Assembly: GCF_014646515.1 (NCBI RefSeq)
Contig: NZ_BMNK01000011.1
Location: forward strand, 1-64,000
DNA: 64,000 nt
Source: Nonomuraea glycinis
GTDB lineage: Bacteria > Actinomycetota > Actinomycetes > Streptosporangiales > Streptosporangiaceae
Direction of reading: 5' to 3'
Shown here: one piece after another, positions 25,765-33,371 of the stretch
Position numbering within the stretch: position 1 is the stretch's first letter
How the letters are laid out: every line of letters starts with the position of its first letter
Translations under genes and position numbers: made by a program
The notes under the pieces: generated by a model
The model's database searches: none
What the model was told of the DNA's origin: nothing
Seen by the model: only the letters and a program-made list of their open reading frames with translations

Positions 25765-26151
25765 TCACGGGGAAGCGGGTTCGAAGAGTTCGATGAGGTT
25801 GCCGGCTGGGTCGGCCAGGAGGATCTGGTGTCCGCCGGGGCCGGCGATGACGTCGCTGCGGAAGGACAGCCCAGCGGTGCGTAGCCGGGCGATCTCGGCT
25901 TCAAGGTCGTGAACGATGAGGTGGATGCGGTTGCGGCCGGGGGCGGTGGAGTCGTCGGGGGTGGCGCGGGCACCGGAGCTCGCAGGGCCGGACAGGAGCA
26001 GGCGCAAGGGGCCGCGTACCACGTCGGCGAAGGCGGGGGCCGGGTTGGTGTGCAGGGTGAAGCCCAGGTGGCTCGTGTAGAAGTGGACGGCGGCGGCCAC
26101 ATCGTCGACGATGTAGCGGACGCTGACGAGTTCGTCGGGTGTAGTGGTCAT
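25765..26151 (-). CDS. VOC-superfamily (glyoxalase/bleomycin-resistance-like) protein
   Basis: A 128-residue single VOC protein: YIVDDVAAAVHFYTSHLGF at the start, RNRIHLIVHDLEAEIARL in the middle and LADPAGNLIELFEP at the end. His and Glu residues at the usual metal-ligand places are present. There are no cysteines, so it is not a canonical ArsI C-As lyase. Its ATG overlaps the stop of the ArsR-phosphatase fusion (ATGA), so the two are co-translated and the protein probably belongs to the same stress response. Confidence 0.85.
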   Translation of the reverse strand: MTTTPDELVSVRYIVDDVAAAVHFYTSHLGFTLHTNPAPAFADVVRGPLRLLLSGPASSGARATPDDSTAPGRNRIHLIVHDLEAEIARLRTAGLSFRSDVIAGPGGHQILLADPAGNLIELFEPASP

Positions 26152-26972
26152 GGCTCGATCTCCGAGTTCGTGGCGTGGGCGAGGACGGGCAGCAGGTAGC
26201 GAATACGGGTGTCGATCTCCGCCGCCATGTCTCTGCAAGCGGAGTAGCTCGCCCTGTCGACGTCGCTCATAGCTGCCCGGTCGAGGTCGCTCGTAGCTGG
26301 GTGGTCGAGGACGTGGGTGGGGGGTGGGGCGGGGATGCTCCAATGGGTCTGGCGCGGTCGGCCGGTGAAGTCGGGGCAGACCTCGCGGACCTTGTCGCAC
26401 AGGGTGATCAGGTGATCGAAGCGGCGGTGGGCCATCGTGTCCAGGTGGCGGGGCCGCTGGTCGGCGAGGTCGATGCCGTAGTGCTCGCGTAGGACTCGTA
26501 CGGCGTGAGGGTGTATGCGCGGGTTGGGGTGGCTGCCGGCGCTGGTCACCTTCACGTGGCCGCCGGTGCGGTGGCGCAGCAGGGCCTCGGCGATCGGTGA
26601 GCGGGCGCTGTTGCCCGTACATGCGAACAGCACCCGAAGCCGAGGGGTGGCGGTGGCCGGTGGCGGGGTGGGGGCCAGGCGCAGCGCCGGATGCAGGGCG
26701 AGGCCGGTGGCGGTCAGGGCGTGCGTGCAGCGCTCCAGGTCCAGGTGGTAGTAGCTGTCGCGGGCGTCGAAGCTGCTCCTGTGGGCGGTGACCAGACCGC
26801 CGCCGCGGAGCAGCCGTAGATGGTAGGAGACCAGGCTCTGCGGCTCGCCGAGCAGGTGGACCAGCTCACGGACCCGATAGTCGCTCGTGGCCAGTGCGGT
26901 CAGCAGCCGCCACCGCAGCGGGTGGGCGGCCAGCCGCACGAACGCCGGAGGCGTCTGATCCCTGGACACCAT
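26148..26972 (-). CDS. ArsR-type regulator fused to low-molecular-weight tyrosine phosphatase/arsenate reductase
   Basis: A 274-residue two-domain protein. Residues about 1-90 are an ArsR winged helix (HPLRWRLLTALATS; LGEPQSLVSYHLRLL). From about 105 on is a low-molecular-weight protein tyrosine phosphatase fold with the P-loop FACTGNSARSPIAEALL (Cys-x5-Arg) and a downstream Asp in LCDKVREVCP. This is the Wzb/ArsC class. The ATG at 26972 lies 13 bases downstream of a palindromic operator. Fusions of sensor and arsenate reductase exist in actinobacteria; arsenic as the effector is inferred. The classical ArsR Cys motif is not seen. Confidence 0.88.
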   Translation of the reverse strand: MVSRDQTPPAFVRLAAHPLRWRLLTALATSDYRVRELVHLLGEPQSLVSYHLRLLRGGGLVTAHRSSFDARDSYYHLDLERCTHALTATGLALHPALRLAPTPPPATATPRLRVLFACTGNSARSPIAEALLRHRTGGHVKVTSAGSHPNPRIHPHAVRVLREHYGIDLADQRPRHLDTMAHRRFDHLITLCDKVREVCPDFTGRPRQTHWSIPAPPPTHVLDHPATSDLDRAAMSDVDRASYSACRDMAAEIDTRIRYLLPVLAHATNSEIEP

Positions 26973-26984
26973 GCCAGCAGAATA

Positions 26985-27002
26985 CATCAATTTCATTTGA
27001 TG
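26985..27002. promoter_or_regulatory. Palindromic ArsR-type operator
   Basis: CATCAA-TTTCAT-TTGATG is a perfect 6-6-6 inverted repeat 13 bases upstream of the ArsR-phosphatase start. It matches the ATCAA-N6-TTGAT pattern of ArsR/SmtB operators and implies autoregulation of the two-gene operon. Confidence 0.8.
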
Positions 27003-27236
27003 GACTTTAAATCGGTCGATGGGCGCTGCGCGGCCGGCCGAGTTGATGCGTGGGTCCGATGTCCTCCAGGAGATGTGCATCCCGGACCGGGCAGCGAAGC
27101 AGCGAACTGTCTGTCGCGTCGCTCGTCGAGTTCTTTCGGGGTGCTTACGACGGCCCGCCGAGGCTTAGCCGGTGGCCCTGGGGCGCGCATGCTTACGGCG
27201 TAATCACCAAGAAGGAAGCTGGAAGGAAGGTCGTAC

Positions 27237-27827
27237 ATGCGTCTCTACCGGATAGCCGCCGTGGCTGCCTATGTCTGTGCCGTGCTGCTGGTCGTGAATG
27301 TGCTCCGTCGCGCGGGGGTCGTCCCCGAGACGGCTCTCACCCATGCCATCGCCCCGTTCGGAGCGTTGACGGGGCTGTTCGCGATCACCGGGCTCTACCT
27401 GCTCATCCGTGGCAGCGCGGGGAATCTCGGCCTGGTCGGATATCTGCTCAACTCCGCCGGTCTCGCGGGAGCGTTCGCCATCGAGTACGCGTTGCACTTC
27501 ATTTTCCCGTCGCTCGACGGCGCCACGGTCACCGGGCTCCTCGCGGGGGGCACGGGGATGGCGTTCCTCGTCACTTCGGTCGTTCTGGTGGCGGGGGTGC
27601 TGACGTTCGGCGCGGCGGCCCTCCGGAGCGGCCTGCTTCCTCCACCGGGCGTCGCCCTCTACGTCGTGGGGATGATTCCCGGCTCGCTGCGAAGCGCGTT
27701 ACCGGCGCCGGTCTACCTCATCGGCCTGGTCGTGGCCGCGGCGGGGATCGTCTGGATGGCAACCCGCCTGTGGTCGGCCGAGGACGATCCGGGGATGGTC
27801 GCCGCCTCCGGGGCCGTCGCGCACTGA
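27237..27827 (+). CDS. Hypothetical polytopic membrane protein
   Basis: A 196-residue protein with about six hydrophobic helices rich in Ala, Val, Leu and Gly (for example IAAVAAYVCAVLLVV and VYLIGLVVAAAGIVWMA). The ATG at 27237 follows AAGGAAGG. It resembles DUF4386-like small membrane proteins, but I cannot assign it. It is divergent from the ArsR fusion operon; a shared regulatory region is possible. A 45-bp tandem repeat begins inside its stop codon, followed by a strong terminator. Confidence 0.72.
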   Translation: MRLYRIAAVAAYVCAVLLVVNVLRRAGVVPETALTHAIAPFGALTGLFAITGLYLLIRGSAGNLGLVGYLLNSAGLAGAFAIEYALHFIFPSLDGATVTGLLAGGTGMAFLVTSVVLVAGVLTFGAAALRSGLLPPPGVALYVVGMIPGSLRSALPAPVYLIGLVVAAAGIVWMATRLWSAEDDPGMVAASGAVAH

Positions 27828-27915
27828 CGGCCGAGCCGAGCCGCACAGGTCAGGAGCCGCGAACGACACCGACGGCCGAGCCGAGCCGTACAGGTCAGGA
27901 GCTGGGAACGACACC
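27826..27915. repeat. 45-bp tandem repeat x 2 at the stop codon
   Basis: Units 27826-27870 and 27871-27915 differ at only a few positions. The first starts in the TGA of the membrane-protein gene and the second ends at the terminator stem. Confidence 0.85.
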
Positions 27916-27950
27916 GCCCCGCACGGAACAGGTCGTGTTCCGTGCGGGGC
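27916..27950 (+). terminator. Terminator after the membrane-protein gene
   Basis: A perfect 15-bp stem (27916-27930 with 27936-27950) with loop GGTCG, then GATTAAGTT. Confidence 0.85.
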
Positions 27951-27969
27951 GATTAAGTTGATCTCGGAG

Positions 27970-28010
27970 GATCCGGGAGATCCTGCGCCGGCGGCAGGAT
28001 CTCCCGGATC
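27970..28010 (-). terminator. Terminator at the end of the whiB7 transcript
   Basis: A perfect 17-bp stem (27970-27986 with 27994-28010) with a 7-base loop overlaps the last codon and stop of the small gene at 28009-28200 on the - strand. It forms a back-to-back pair with the terminator at 27916. Confidence 0.8.
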
Positions 28011-28200
28011 AGCCCTCCATGCCCAGGGCCCGGCTGAGGCGTTCATTCGCCCGTCGGACCCCGCGCTCAGCTCGCTGGATGCGGCTGATGCGAGCGACCA
28101 GGCGTTGCTCTCGCGCCTCCCGATGGAGGGTTTGTATTCGGTCGTTTACCAATTCATGGTAGAGATACGGCGCCGAGATGTGACTCGTCGGGATGCTCAT
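28009..28200 (-). CDS. Small basic protein downstream of whiB7
   Basis: A 63-residue Arg/Glu-rich, predicted helical protein. It starts with ATG at 28200, 38 bases after the whiB7 stop, and ends inside a terminator hairpin, so it is probably the last gene of the whiB7 transcript. The helix has regularly spaced Arg and Leu (LHREAREQRLVARISRIQRA). The role is unknown; it could be a partner or simply co-transcribed. Confidence 0.6.
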   Translation of the reverse strand: MSIPTSHISAPYLYHELVNDRIQTLHREAREQRLVARISRIQRAERGVRRANERLSRALGMEG

Positions 28201-28238
28201 TGCCTGTCTTCTTTCTGTTGGAAGGCTGTGCAGGAACT

Positions 28239-28508
28239 TCAGGCAGCGACCGGGTGCTTGCGCGGACGCCCGCGCGGACGCTTACGGGGTACGACGGTCC
28301 CGCGGAGGATCAGCTCGCCACCCCAGACGCCCCATGGCTCCTCGCGCTCGAGCGCGCGGGCCAGGCAGGCCTTCTGGATCGGGCAGCCGCCACAGAGCGC
28401 CTTGGCGAACTCGACGTCCTCCGGTGACTCTGCGAACCACAGGTCAGGGTCGGTACGGCAGGGGATCTCGGCTTCGTCGATCAGGTCCATGATCGTCTTC
28501 GCCCCCAT
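28239..28508 (-). CDS. whiB7: WhiB7/WblC transcriptional activator of intrinsic antibiotic resistance
   Basis: An 89-residue WhiB protein with the four Fe-S Cys at 17, 39, 42 and 48 (CxxC within LCGGCPIQKAC), the turn motif EPWGVWGGE and a C-terminal AT-hook (KRPRGRPRKHP). The AT-hook separates WhiB7/WblC from other WhiB proteins. The family binds the primary sigma factor and activates promoters with an AT-rich box upstream of -35, driving drug-resistance regulons. The ATG at 28508 follows AGGAG. It is preceded by a leader ORF and terminator, discussed below, and lies at the position of Rv3197A in the conserved order. Confidence 0.93.
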   Translation of the reverse strand: MGAKTIMDLIDEAEIPCRTDPDLWFAESPEDVEFAKALCGGCPIQKACLARALEREEPWGVWGGELILRGTVVPRKRPRGRPRKHPVAA

Positions 28509-28586
28509 CTGCTTTCTCCTTCGATCGGTCTTTTTGATCTTGTTCTGGCACCTCGTGGGTGTTCGGGGGATCACGGACAAACAAAG

Positions 28587-28619
28587 AGGCCGCGGATCCT
28601 GTGTGCGGATCCGCGGCCT
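28587..28619 (-). terminator. Attenuator terminator in the whiB7 leader
   Basis: A perfect 13-bp stem (28587-28599 with 28607-28619), 7-base loop, followed on the - strand by CTTTGTTTGT, a U-rich tract. The U-tract exists only in the whiB7 direction. It lies 19 bases beyond the leader-ORF stop and about 80 bases before the whiB7 start. Confidence 0.85.
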
Positions 28620-28630
28620 GGGGGCTCCTA

Positions 28631-28657
28631 TGTGCCGGTCAGGTTATGACCGGCGCA
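28631..28657 (-). promoter_or_regulatory. Hairpin spanning the stop codon of the whiB7 leader ORF
   Basis: An 11-bp stem (28631-28641 with 28647-28657, one G-U pair) with a 5-base loop contains the TGA of the leader ORF. A ribosome at the stop would melt it, so it may be the pause or anti-terminator element upstream of the attenuator. Confidence 0.6.
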
Positions 28658-28902
28658 TCCCTCCAGGGTTGCGGACCGCACCTTCCACCCTTGGTGAACT
28701 GCGGGGTCGACACTTCATTGCCTGCGACGAAGGCAGGGGCGATCAGGGCGGCCGCACCGAAATGGGCACGCGCATAGAAAGCCGGGTCCTGACGACGGGC
28801 AGACTGCTCCCGCCGCAGCTTGGCCGGCCCATCGACGAGCCTGACCGAGTCACGGCATGCGGAAGCGAGCCACTGCGTGGCCGTCATCTTGATGCTGATC
28901 AC
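28639..28902 (-). CDS. Leader ORF upstream of whiB7
   Basis: An 87-codon frame starting with GTG at 28902, with GGAGG at 28912-28916 nine bases upstream. Third positions are mostly G or C. The product is basic and matches nothing I know. It sits between a sigma-A-like promoter with an AT-rich box and a terminator preceding whiB7. In mycobacteria and Streptomyces the whiB7/wblC leader carries a translated upstream ORF whose disturbed translation by antibiotics allows read-through. I infer the same role here. It could instead be an independent small gene. Confidence 0.65.
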   Translation of the reverse strand: MISIKMTATQWLASACRDSVRLVDGPAKLRREQSARRQDPAFYARAHFGAAALIAPAFVAGNEVSTPQFTKGGRCGPQPWRDAPVIT

Positions 28903-28959
28903 CGGGGCTCACCTCCACTCTGGGATCGTCGGGCTGATTGCCCGACTCGCTTGTCCAAG

Positions 28960-29000
28960 ACCCTAAACCGGGATCCGGGAACTGGGCAACATATTTTCTA
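28960..29000 (-). promoter_or_regulatory. Autoregulated whiB7 promoter
   Basis: On the - strand: TTGCCC (28984-28989, -35), 18-bp spacer, TAGGGT (28960-28965, -10, fitting TANNNT). Directly upstream of -35 is the AT-rich TAGAAAATATG (28990-29000), where WhiB7's AT-hook is known to bind. The start of transcription would fall near 28953, about 50 bases before the leader ORF. Confidence 0.75.
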
Positions 29001-29009
29001 CCTGCAGTT

Positions 29010-29882
29010 TTACGATTTTCTCAACCGGATCATGACCTCCTGCACCACCGACACCACCAGCTCGCCCGACGCGGTGAACATCTCGCCCCGCGCGAGCCCT
29101 CTCGCCGCCCCTGACCAGGGGGATTCCTGGGCGTACAGCAGCCAGTCGTCGGCCCGGAACGGCCGGTGGAACCACATGGCGTGATCAAGGGAGGCGCCCA
29201 TCATGTCCGAGGCTCCCCAGGCCATGCCGTGCGCCAGCAGGACCGTGTCGACCAGGGTGAAGTCGGAGGCGTAGGCGGCCAGCACCACGTGCAGCAGCGG
29301 ATCGTCCGGCAGGTCGGCGTCGTAGCGGAACCAGACGTTGGTCTCGGCGGAGCGCAGCTCCGGATTCATGTACGCCTCCCAGGTCAGCGGGGAGGCGTAC
29401 CGGGAGTCCACCGGGCGCGGCCGGGAGACCCATTCGCGTAGTTCGGGGTGGGTGCCGAGCAGCCCCGACATCCGCTCCTGGTAGCCGGGCAGCGACTCGG
29501 CGTCCGGCACGTCCGGTTTCACCAGTGCCTGGTGCTGCACGCCGTCCTCCAGGACGTGGAACGACGCGGACATCGTGAAGATGGTCTTGCCGTGCTGGAT
29601 GGCCGTGACCCGGCGCGTGGTGAACGACCTGCCGTCCCGCACCCGTTCGACGTTGTAGACGATCGGCACCGAGGGGTCGCCGGGGCGGATGAAGTAGGCG
29701 TGCAGGGAGTGCACGTTCCGGTCGGAGTCCACGGTGCGACCGGCCGCGACCAGCGCCTGCGCGGCGACCTGCCCGCCGAAGACGCGCTGGATGCGCTCCC
29801 TCGGGCTGCGCCCCCGGAACAGGTCCAGTTCGAGCTGCTCAAGATCGAGCAGGTCGAGGAGTTCCTTCAGCGCCTCGTTCAC
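29010..29882 (-). CDS. tesB: Acyl-CoA thioesterase II
   Basis: A 290-residue double-hotdog TesB. It has the repeats FGGQVAAQALVAAGRTV, HSLHAYFIRPG and SFTTRRVTAIQHG in the first half, and LLAHGMAWGASDM and LDHAMWFHRPFRADDWLLY in the second, where the Asp of the catalytic site lies. It hydrolyses acyl-CoA to free acid and CoA. The GTG at 29882 is preceded by GAGGGG; longer frames upstream run through non-family sequence. The end is close to the whiB7 promoter. Confidence 0.88.
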   Translation of the reverse strand: MNEALKELLDLLDLEQLELDLFRGRSPRERIQRVFGGQVAAQALVAAGRTVDSDRNVHSLHAYFIRPGDPSVPIVYNVERVRDGRSFTTRRVTAIQHGKTIFTMSASFHVLEDGVQHQALVKPDVPDAESLPGYQERMSGLLGTHPELREWVSRPRPVDSRYASPLTWEAYMNPELRSAETNVWFRYDADLPDDPLLHVVLAAYASDFTLVDTVLLAHGMAWGASDMMGASLDHAMWFHRPFRADDWLLYAQESPWSGAARGLARGEMFTASGELVVSVVQEVMIRLRKS

Positions 29883-29952
29883 AAAGAGCCCCTCATATCT
29901 GCCGTACGGGAAATCCGCCCCCAACATGGTGCCACTACCGCAGAACCGCACA

Positions 29953-32004
29953 TCACGGAGAGGCGGCGCGGCAGAGGCCAAGGACCGCCTCGCCGTAGCG
30001 GTCGAGCTTGACGCGGCCGATGCCGGCGATGGACAACAGCTCCTGCTCGGTGGTGGGCGCGCGCTCCGCGATGGCCTGCAGCGTCACATCGGTGAACACG
30101 ACGTACGGCGGCAGCTTCGCCTCCTTGGCGGTGGCCGCGCGCCAGACCTTCAGGTTCTCCAGCAGGGCCTCGTCGTAGTCGGCCGGGCAGGTGGCGCAGC
30201 GGCCCAGCTTCTGCTCCGGCGCCGTCGTCAGGGACCTGGCGCAGACCCGGCAGCTCACCGGAGGCGCGACCGTACGACGTTCGCGGGCGGGCGCCGCCGC
30301 GCGCGGTGAGGCGGGCGCGCGGCCGGTGAGGCCGTCCAGGAAGCGGGACGGGCGGCGGCTCTTACGGCCTCCAGGGGCGCGGGACAGCGCCCAGGACAGG
30401 GACAGGTGCTCGCGGGCCCGGGTGACGCCGACGTAGAGCAGGCGGCGCTCCTCCTCGATCTGCTCCGGGGTCTCGGCGTAGATGATGGGGATCATGCCGT
30501 CGGTCAGGCCGACGAGGAAGACGGCGTCCCACTCCAGGCCCTTGGCGGCGTGCAGGGAGGCCAGGGTGACCCCCTCGATCGGCGGCGCGTGCTGCTCGGA
30601 CGCGCGGCGTTCGAGCTCGGCGACGAACGCCTGCAGATCCGCGCCGGTGGCGGCCAGGTCCTCGGCCAGGTCCGCCAGGGCCTTGAGGGACTCCCACTTC
30701 TCGCGTGCCTTGCCGCCGCCGGGCGGTGCCGGCGTCAGGCCGACGCCCGCCAGGATGTGGTGGACCTCGGCGGCCAGCGGCTCGCCGGCGGCGGAGCGGG
30801 CCGCGCCGCGCAGCAGCACGACCGCCTGCCGTACCTCTGGACGCTCGAAGAAGCGCTCGGCCCCGCGCAGGACGTAGGGGATCTCGGCCTTGGACAGGGC
30901 CTGCTCGTAGGCCTCCGACTGGGAGTTGGTGCGGAACAGCACGGCGATCTCGCGGGACGGCACGCCCTGGTCGATCAGCTTGCGGATGGCGCGGGCGACT
31001 CCGGCGGCCTCGGCCGGCTCGTCGTCGTAGTCGGCGAAGGTCGGCCGGGGGCCTTCGGGGCGCTGCGCGATCAGCTCCACGCGGTGCGGTGATCTGCCCT
31101 TGGCGATGACCAGGTTGGCCAGGTCCACCACCTGAGGCGTGGAGCGGTAGTCACGGACCAGCTTGATGACCGCGGCGTCCGGGTGCTCGACGGCGAAGCC
31201 GGTCAGGTAGCGCGGGGTGGCGCCGGTGAAGGAGTAGATCGTCTGGTTGGGGTCGCCGACCACGCAGACGTCCTTGCGCCCGCCGAGCCAGGTGTCGAGC
31301 AGGAGCTTCTGCAGCGGGTTGACGTCTTGGTACTCGTCGACGACGAAGTAGCGGTATTGCTGGCGGATCTGGCCCGCCACCTCCTGGTGCTCGGTCATCA
31401 CCGCGGCGGTGAGCTCCAGGATGGTCTCGAAGTCGACCAGGTGGCGCTCGCGCCTGATCCGCTCGTAGCCCTCGTAGAGGCGGGCCACCTCCTCGGCGGG
31501 CACGGGAGAGGTGCGGTGGTGCTTGGCCGCCGCCGCGACGTAGTCCTCCGGCCCGACCTGGGTGACCTTGGCCCACTCGACCTCGGCCGCGATGTCCCGC
31601 AACTCGGACCGATCCGGATTTTTCCGGATCTGGCGGCAGGCTTCCACCAGCACCGGCAGCTTGGACTCGATCACCGAAGGCGCCTCGCCACCGATCACCC
31701 GGGGCCAGAAATAGGTGAGCTGCCGCAGCGCGGCGGCGTGGAAGGTGCGCGCCTGCACCCCGGGCGCGCCCAGCGCGCGCAGCCGCTGCCGCAGCTCGCC
31801 GGCCGCCCGTGTGGTGAATGTCACTGCCAGCACGCTGCGTGCGTCGACGACTCCGCTGCGCACGGCATGAGCGATGCGGTGCGTAATCGCTCTGGTCTTG
31901 CCCGTGCCGGCGCCGGCGAGCACGCAGACCGGCCCACGCAGGGTCTCTGCCACCTCACGCTGCTCCGGATCGAGCCCGGACAGCACGTCATCCACGCTGT
32001 TCAC
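29953..32004 (-). CDS. uvrD2: UvrD2-type superfamily 1 DNA helicase with HRDC domain
   Basis: A 683-residue SF1A helicase. Motif I is LAGAGTGKTRAI, Ia FTTRAAGELRQRL, II VVDEYQDVN, III GDPNQTIYSFTGA, V SLHAAKGLEWDAVFLVGL and VI EERRLLYVGVTRARE. The C-terminus has a tetra-Cys linker (CRVC...CATC) and an HRDC domain (SIAGIGRVKLDRYG). This architecture is that of mycobacterial UvrD2, a 3'-5' helicase. The GTG at 32004 has GGGAG upstream. Corresponds to Rv3198c. Confidence 0.93.
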   Translation of the reverse strand: MNSVDDVLSGLDPEQREVAETLRGPVCVLAGAGTGKTRAITHRIAHAVRSGVVDARSVLAVTFTTRAAGELRQRLRALGAPGVQARTFHAAALRQLTYFWPRVIGGEAPSVIESKLPVLVEACRQIRKNPDRSELRDIAAEVEWAKVTQVGPEDYVAAAAKHHRTSPVPAEEVARLYEGYERIRRERHLVDFETILELTAAVMTEHQEVAGQIRQQYRYFVVDEYQDVNPLQKLLLDTWLGGRKDVCVVGDPNQTIYSFTGATPRYLTGFAVEHPDAAVIKLVRDYRSTPQVVDLANLVIAKGRSPHRVELIAQRPEGPRPTFADYDDEPAEAAGVARAIRKLIDQGVPSREIAVLFRTNSQSEAYEQALSKAEIPYVLRGAERFFERPEVRQAVVLLRGAARSAAGEPLAAEVHHILAGVGLTPAPPGGGKAREKWESLKALADLAEDLAATGADLQAFVAELERRASEQHAPPIEGVTLASLHAAKGLEWDAVFLVGLTDGMIPIIYAETPEQIEEERRLLYVGVTRAREHLSLSWALSRAPGGRKSRRPSRFLDGLTGRAPASPRAAAPARERRTVAPPVSCRVCARSLTTAPEQKLGRCATCPADYDEALLENLKVWRAATAKEAKLPPYVVFTDVTLQAIAERAPTTEQELLSIAGIGRVKLDRYGEAVLGLCRAASP

Positions 32005-32148
32005 TCATTCAGTCTCCCAGCCGGTGGCGGTCCGGACTCCATTCTGGCAAGCTGCGGCATTCACCCGCTGTGAGGCAACGAGGTGCAAAGAACCGGTTGC
32101 TTCCATCACAATGGGGCCGTCCCTGAGCATGGAGGAGAAAGGAAGGCC

Positions 32149-33054
32149 GTGCGAACAGCGGTTTCCTTGAGCGCGATCGCGCTCACGTGTGTCGCGCTCG
32201 CGCCCGCGACCGCGTCGGCGAGCACGGACCCCGTACCGGGTCCGACACCGACGACCTCCACGACCGATCTGGACGGGATGGGCGGTTTAGCCTCGGAGAC
32301 CGTCTCCTACGGCAAGCACCGCCACCAGCAGATGGACGTCTGGTGGACCCCCGACGGGCAGAAGCGCCCGGGGATCTTCATCGTGCACGGCGGCTGGTGG
32401 TCCAGCGGCGACAAGAAGCAGATGACCGAGATCACGCGGAGTTACGCCGACCGCGGCTACACGGTCTTCAACATCAACTACCGGCTCTCCACCGAGGCGG
32501 CCTGGCCCGCGCAGCGCGTCGACGCGCTGGACGCCATCGCCACGGCCAAGCGGCACGCCGCCCGATGGGCGTTCGACACGAGCAACTTCGTGGTGACCGG
32601 CTTCTCCGCGGGCGGGCACATCGCCGCCGCCGTGGGCACCTACGGCAACGGCACGCCGGGGCTCAAGGGCGTCGTGGGCCTGTCGCCGATCATCTCGCCG
32701 CTGCGCGCCTACACCGACGGCGCCACCGCCGCCGACCCCTACGCCCAGCAGCTCCGCAAGGCGGCGATCCGGCTGGCCGGCGGCTGCGCGCCCAAGGGCA
32801 AGTGCTCGCGGGTCTGGGCCAGCATGGAGGTCGCCTGGCACGCCAGCAGCAAGGACGCGCCGATGCTGACCGTGCACTCGCAGTTCGAGTTCGTGCCTCC
32901 GGTGCAGAGCATGCTGGCGAAGAAGATGCTGGGCAAGGCGGGGGTGCCGGTGAAGGTCGTCACCGTGCCGGGCACGGCGCACGCCTCCGGGCTCTACCGC
33001 GACGTGCGCGTGGCCGAGCGGGTGCAGGCCTGGATTTCCGAACGCATCGGATAG
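32149..33054 (+). CDS. Secreted alpha/beta hydrolase (esterase-like)
   Basis: A 301-residue exported esterase-like protein. A signal peptide (VSLSAIALTCVALAPATASA) begins right after the GTG at 32149, which follows GGAAGG. The core has the oxyanion motif HGGWW, the nucleophile elbow GFSAGGHIAAA and a late His in PGTAHASG. It belongs to the HSL/BD-FAE-like group. The substrate is unknown. Two Cys (GGCAPKGKC) may form a disulfide. Not part of the recalled backbone order. Confidence 0.85.
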   Translation: MRTAVSLSAIALTCVALAPATASASTDPVPGPTPTTSTTDLDGMGGLASETVSYGKHRHQQMDVWWTPDGQKRPGIFIVHGGWWSSGDKKQMTEITRSYADRGYTVFNINYRLSTEAAWPAQRVDALDAIATAKRHAARWAFDTSNFVVTGFSAGGHIAAAVGTYGNGTPGLKGVVGLSPIISPLRAYTDGATAADPYAQQLRKAAIRLAGGCAPKGKCSRVWASMEVAWHASSKDAPMLTVHSQFEFVPPVQSMLAKKMLGKAGVPVKVVTVPGTAHASGLYRDVRVAERVQAWISERIG

Positions 33055-33121
33055 GGGATTACCGGGGCGTCCCGCGTTGTTGCACGGGACGCCCGTTCCT
33101 GACCTTGGAGGAATCCCTGAC

Positions 33122-33370
33122 ATGGCGCTCACGGTCTACAGCACTTCGTGGTGCGGTCCCTGTAAGCGGCTGAAGTCGCAGCTGACCCGAGAAGGCATCC
33201 GCTTCGATGAGATCGACATCGAGCGCGACCCCGACGCGGCCGCGTTCGTGATGAGTGTCAACAACGGGAACCAGGTCGTGCCGACCGTGGTGATCGAGAC
33301 GGCCAAGGGGCGCGTGGTCCGCACCAACCCCTCGGCCCGCGAGGTGAAGGCCCTCCTGGAAGCGGCCTGA
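33122..33370 (+). CDS. Mycoredoxin (glutaredoxin-like)
   Basis: An 82-residue glutaredoxin-fold protein with active site CGPC (WCGPCKRL), the cis-Pro in VPTVVIE and the C-terminal helix. Its place between uvrD2 and nudC matches mycoredoxin-1 (Rv3198A), which reduces mycothiol mixed disulfides. The known Mrx1 motif in mycobacteria is, as I recall, CGYC; here Pro is present, closer to thioredoxin. The ATG at 33122 has GGAGG upstream. The end almost touches the convergent nudC. Confidence 0.85.
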   Translation: MALTVYSTSWCGPCKRLKSQLTREGIRFDEIDIERDPDAAAFVMSVNNGNQVVPTVVIETAKGRVVRTNPSAREVKALLEAA

Positions 33371-33371
33371 C

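Noticed and set aside
25765..26151. ArsI C-As lyase
   Set aside because: The VOC protein has no cysteine, whereas ArsI needs a Cys pair to bind trivalent organoarsenicals.
27050..27961. A 303-codon + strand frame overlapping the membrane-protein gene
   Set aside because: It is out of frame with a gene that has a strong ribosome binding site and clear membrane helices; its product is Arg/Pro/Gly low-complexity sequence.
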